64,000 nucleotides of DNA, from assembly GCF_000212735.1 (NCBI RefSeq), contig NC_015510.1:6945001-7009000 (forward strand). Direction: 5' to 3'. Positions 61,809 through 64,000 of the stretch are shown here, one piece after another. How positions within the stretch are numbered: position 1 is the first letter of the stretch; every line of letters begins with the position of its first letter. The stretch is from Haliscomenobacter hydrossis DSM 1100 (GTDB taxonomy: Bacteria > Bacteroidota > Bacteroidia > Chitinophagales > Saprospiraceae). Made by a program: the position numbers and the translations under genes. The notes under the pieces were generated by a model. It was not told where the DNA came from, searched no databases, and was given only the letters and a program-made list of their open reading frames with translations.

Positions 61809-64000
61809 TTGAATACCAGCGTTTTGAGCCCTAAATATTTATTTCTCTGGATTTTTTTACTAGGCTGCACTTCTTTATTAGGCCAAGAATCGGTCTTGTT
61901 TTATCATGAGCTCAATAGTCAGGGGAAGCTCTCCCAAACCATCAATGAGTTTGTTTTCCAGGACTCGCGTGGCTTTACCTGGATCAGTTCAATCGATGGA
62001 CTTAATCGTTATGATGGCATTAATGTTGAAGTGTATAAAACGAACAAAAGCAAAAATTCCATTCAAGGCCACAACATTCAAAGTGGTTTTTTTGAGGACA
62101 AAGAGGGGAACATCTGGTTCTGTACTTATGAAGCAATCAATTGTTATCGCCCTGAGTCCAACGATTTTTTGCACCATCAACTGGATATAAAAGGAGAAAA
62201 AATCAATACGGACTACCATATCTTTCATTTTGAAAAAGGAAGTTCTACATTATGGGTAAAGATTGGTGAAGCCATTTATACTTTTGATACCCAACAAAAA
62301 ATCTTTACTAAAACTGATATTCAAGGGCCGCTGGGCTTGCGGTTTTTGGTGTGGGAGAACAAAAAAAGCGGGAAAGTTGAATCTATCTGGACATGGTCAT
62401 TCATAGATTCAACGCTTGTGGAAATATATCCGGGTAGGAAAGTAAGACTACAACCCATCGTCAATTATGATCGAGTTATTCAAAAAGCCATCATACAAAA
62501 CCCCGATTCTTTGTGGGTACTGACTTCCCTTGGCTTGAACTGTGCCAGCAGGCAGGGCGATGGGCAATTTTTGAGCCGCTTGATTACTCCTCCCGGATTG
62601 ATGCCTGGAGTTATTCCTTTAAGCATGCTTGCCATTGGATCAGGGAAGTTGTTGTTGTGGCTATCGGATGGAAGTTTGGCAACATATCACATATCACATA
62701 ACCGCATACTAAGGCGCTGGTATTTGCACGCCTTTAACCCTTTGGTACGCTCGGAAGCGATAGGAAGGAATATGTACCTGGATCCGCAGGACAATATCTG
62801 GCTCTCCATTCCCGGTTTAGGCCTTCGCTATGCCAATTTGAGTCGAAAAACATTTGAATTTATCTCACTAACAACCCCGGGCAGCCAGGAAAAAATCAAA
62901 ATAGAGGCGCTTGGAATGCTGAATAACGGCACCTTACTCTTTGTGGATAAACACGAACGCCTAAAGGTGTACGTTCCGGAAACAGGTTTTATTGAACCGC
63001 AAAATGTACAAATTCTAAAAGATCATGTGGTATATGCTATAGTCATTGATGCACAAGACTATGCCTATTTGTTTACCCTTAATGCCATTTTTGTTTACAA
63101 CAGCAAAAAGAACTGGCTTGACAAGTTGAGTGGAAATACATTAAACTTGATGACTGCTACAAAACTCAAAAATGGCCAAGTACTTGGCACTACCTATCCT
63201 TCTCTACAACTCATGAATTGGCAACTTGCTGCGCCACATGCGTCCAGGCCCATCAAAGGGTTGGAAAAGGGGCCACAATTTTTCAATAACATTTTTCAGG
63301 ATCGTATGGGTACGGTGTACTTACCATTCAATGACCAACACATTCTGGCAGGCAAACTCATTCGGGATAGTTTTGTGTTGAGCAAAAAAATTGAAATCAA
63401 AGGAACAGTCAATGGGTATTATAGCGATCCTCGCCAAGATAAGATTTGGATAGCCACTTCCTACGGTCTATTCATCGTCAATACAAAAAATTGGAGTTGG
63501 AAGACCGTACTTTCCAAAGACCGAAGTACTCAACAATACATTTTGGGTATGCTGCCCGATCCAAACGGGCAACTTTGGCTGAGTACCCACAATGGATTGT
63601 TTCGTTTTGACCACAAAACCGGAAAGAGCAAAAGGTTTGATGTCATCGATGGTTTGCCTGATATTGAGTTTTTGAGTCGAGCTGGAATCTTATGTGCAGA
63701 TGGAAAAATGCTCTTTGGTACGCGCAATGGCCTGGTTTATTTTGATCCGATGAAGGTATCGCCTTTGAAATATGCACCAAAGGTAGTCTTACTTGAATTT
63801 AAAGCAAACAACGAGAACAAAGACAGTTTGCAAAAAACTTTGCGTCAAGGCACAATAAAGCTCCCTTTTAGGTCTGCAATATCTTTCCGGTTTCAGGGAA
63901 TTGAATACAGTGACCCTCAGAATATTCAACTATCTTATTACATGTATCCTCAGGAAAAGCAATGGATAAATCTTAGCAATACCCAGGGCAGTGTAAGGTA
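61809..64000 (+). CDS. beta-propeller sensor protein (two-component regulator propeller type), truncated by the window end
   Basis: An uninterrupted frame of about 730 codons runs off the window. It begins TTG with a hydrophobic signal (YLFLWIFLLGCTSLLGQ, either lipoprotein or cleaved at LLGQ). Repeated propeller blades follow: VFQDSRGFTWISSIDGLNRY, FFEDKEGNIWFCTYEAINCY, LPDPNGQLWLSTHNGLFRF. A Y_Y_Y-type domain starts at the end (ISFRFQGIEYSDPQNIQLSY). The family normally continues with a span and a histidine kinase or LuxR/LytTR output, all outside this window. It senses periplasmic ligands, often glycans. Confidence 0.85.
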   Translation, partial: MNTSVLSPKYLFLWIFLLGCTSLLGQESVLFYHELNSQGKLSQTINEFVFQDSRGFTWISSIDGLNRYDGINVEVYKTNKSKNSIQGHNIQSGFFEDKEGNIWFCTYEAINCYRPESNDFLHHQLDIKGEKINTDYHIFHFEKGSSTLWVKIGEAIYTFDTQQKIFTKTDIQGPLGLRFLVWENKKSGKVESIWTWSFIDSTLVEIYPGRKVRLQPIVNYDRVIQKAIIQNPDSLWVLTSLGLNCASRQGDGQFLSRLITPPGLMPGVIPLSMLAIGSGKLLLWLSDGSLATYHISHNRILRRWYLHAFNPLVRSEAIGRNMYLDPQDNIWLSIPGLGLRYANLSRKTFEFISLTTPGSQEKIKIEALGMLNNGTLLFVDKHERLKVYVPETGFIEPQNVQILKDHVVYAIVIDAQDYAYLFTLNAIFVYNSKKNWLDKLSGNTLNLMTATKLKNGQVLGTTYPSLQLMNWQLAAPHASRPIKGLEKGPQFFNNIFQDRMGTVYLPFNDQHILAGKLIRDSFVLSKKIEIKGTVNGYYSDPRQDKIWIATSYGLFIVNTKNWSWKTVLSKDRSTQQYILGMLPDPNGQLWLSTHNGLFRFDHKTGKSKRFDVIDGLPDIEFLSRAGILCADGKMLFGTRNGLVYFDPMKVSPLKYAPKVVLLEFKANNENKDSLQKTLRQGTIKLPFRSAISFRFQGIEYSDPQNIQLSYYMYPQEKQWINLSNTQGSVR

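Overview
The window looks like chromosomal DNA of a member of the Bacteroidota, probably from the Saprospiria (a Haliscomenobacter-like filament former is my best guess, not proven). The reasons are a SusC/SusD pair, a secreted protein with a type IX secretion C-terminal domain, a Sec-type lipoprotein (clade II) nitrous-oxide reductase, and promoters of the form TTTG-N19-20-TAnnTTTG in front of several genes. I saw no rRNA, tRNA or CRISPR array.

Layout. 1-11.7 kb is a polysaccharide or glycan locus on the + strand: a UDP-sugar dehydrogenase, a PIG-L deacetylase, a class III aminotransferase, a methyltransferase, a DUF4910 peptidase-like protein, a large exported beta-helix protein, GDP-mannose dehydratase, GDP-fucose synthase and an FkbM methyltransferase. 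11.7-18.2 kb holds housekeeping and small genes (RlmF, a cupin, a VWA protein, a NamZ-like DUF1343 protein, two small membrane proteins). 17.2-22.8 kb is an accessory patch: a Panacea-type antitoxin without a visible toxin, an orphan DUF433 antitoxin, an AT-rich membrane-protein/tyrosine-phosphatase pair, a complete IS3-family element with a GAG target duplication, and an AAA/PD-(D/E)XK gene. 22.9-28.1 kb is a SusD/SusC uptake pair, followed by an ABC pair and a Kelch protein.

31.4-34.3 kb has VOC-fold proteins (one a VOC-VOC-SRPBCC fusion), a Uma2 nuclease-fold protein and XisI. 34.5-44.6 kb is a nitrogen-oxide module: the NO-damage repair protein Ric, NosY, NosF, NosD, a NosL fused to a membrane domain, and NosZ on the - strand, with fasciclin, an Rrf2 regulator, cytochrome c and a heme-copper-oxidase-like membrane protein divergent on the + strand. 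44.6-52.7 kb is mixed metabolism and stress (a LamG-like protein, LysE, Tex, nitroreductase, pirin). 52.9-54.9 kb is a group II intron. 55-61.5 kb holds a Crp/Fnr regulator, an ECF sigma factor with a membrane-anchored barrel protein, and a GNAT/metacaspase-hydrolase pair. The window ends inside a beta-propeller sensor gene.

The most striking non-coding signal is a family of long intergenic hairpins (at least six: about 14.8, 35.3, 39.4, 43.3, 46.2 and 52.9 kb), several carrying the short tag CGCCTGCGGCG or its complement. The group II intron sits precisely inside one of them. Its ends can be set to the base by comparison with the intact 14.8-kb copy, and its predicted EBS1 pairs perfectly with the hairpin arm, so the repeat family appears to be an intron target.
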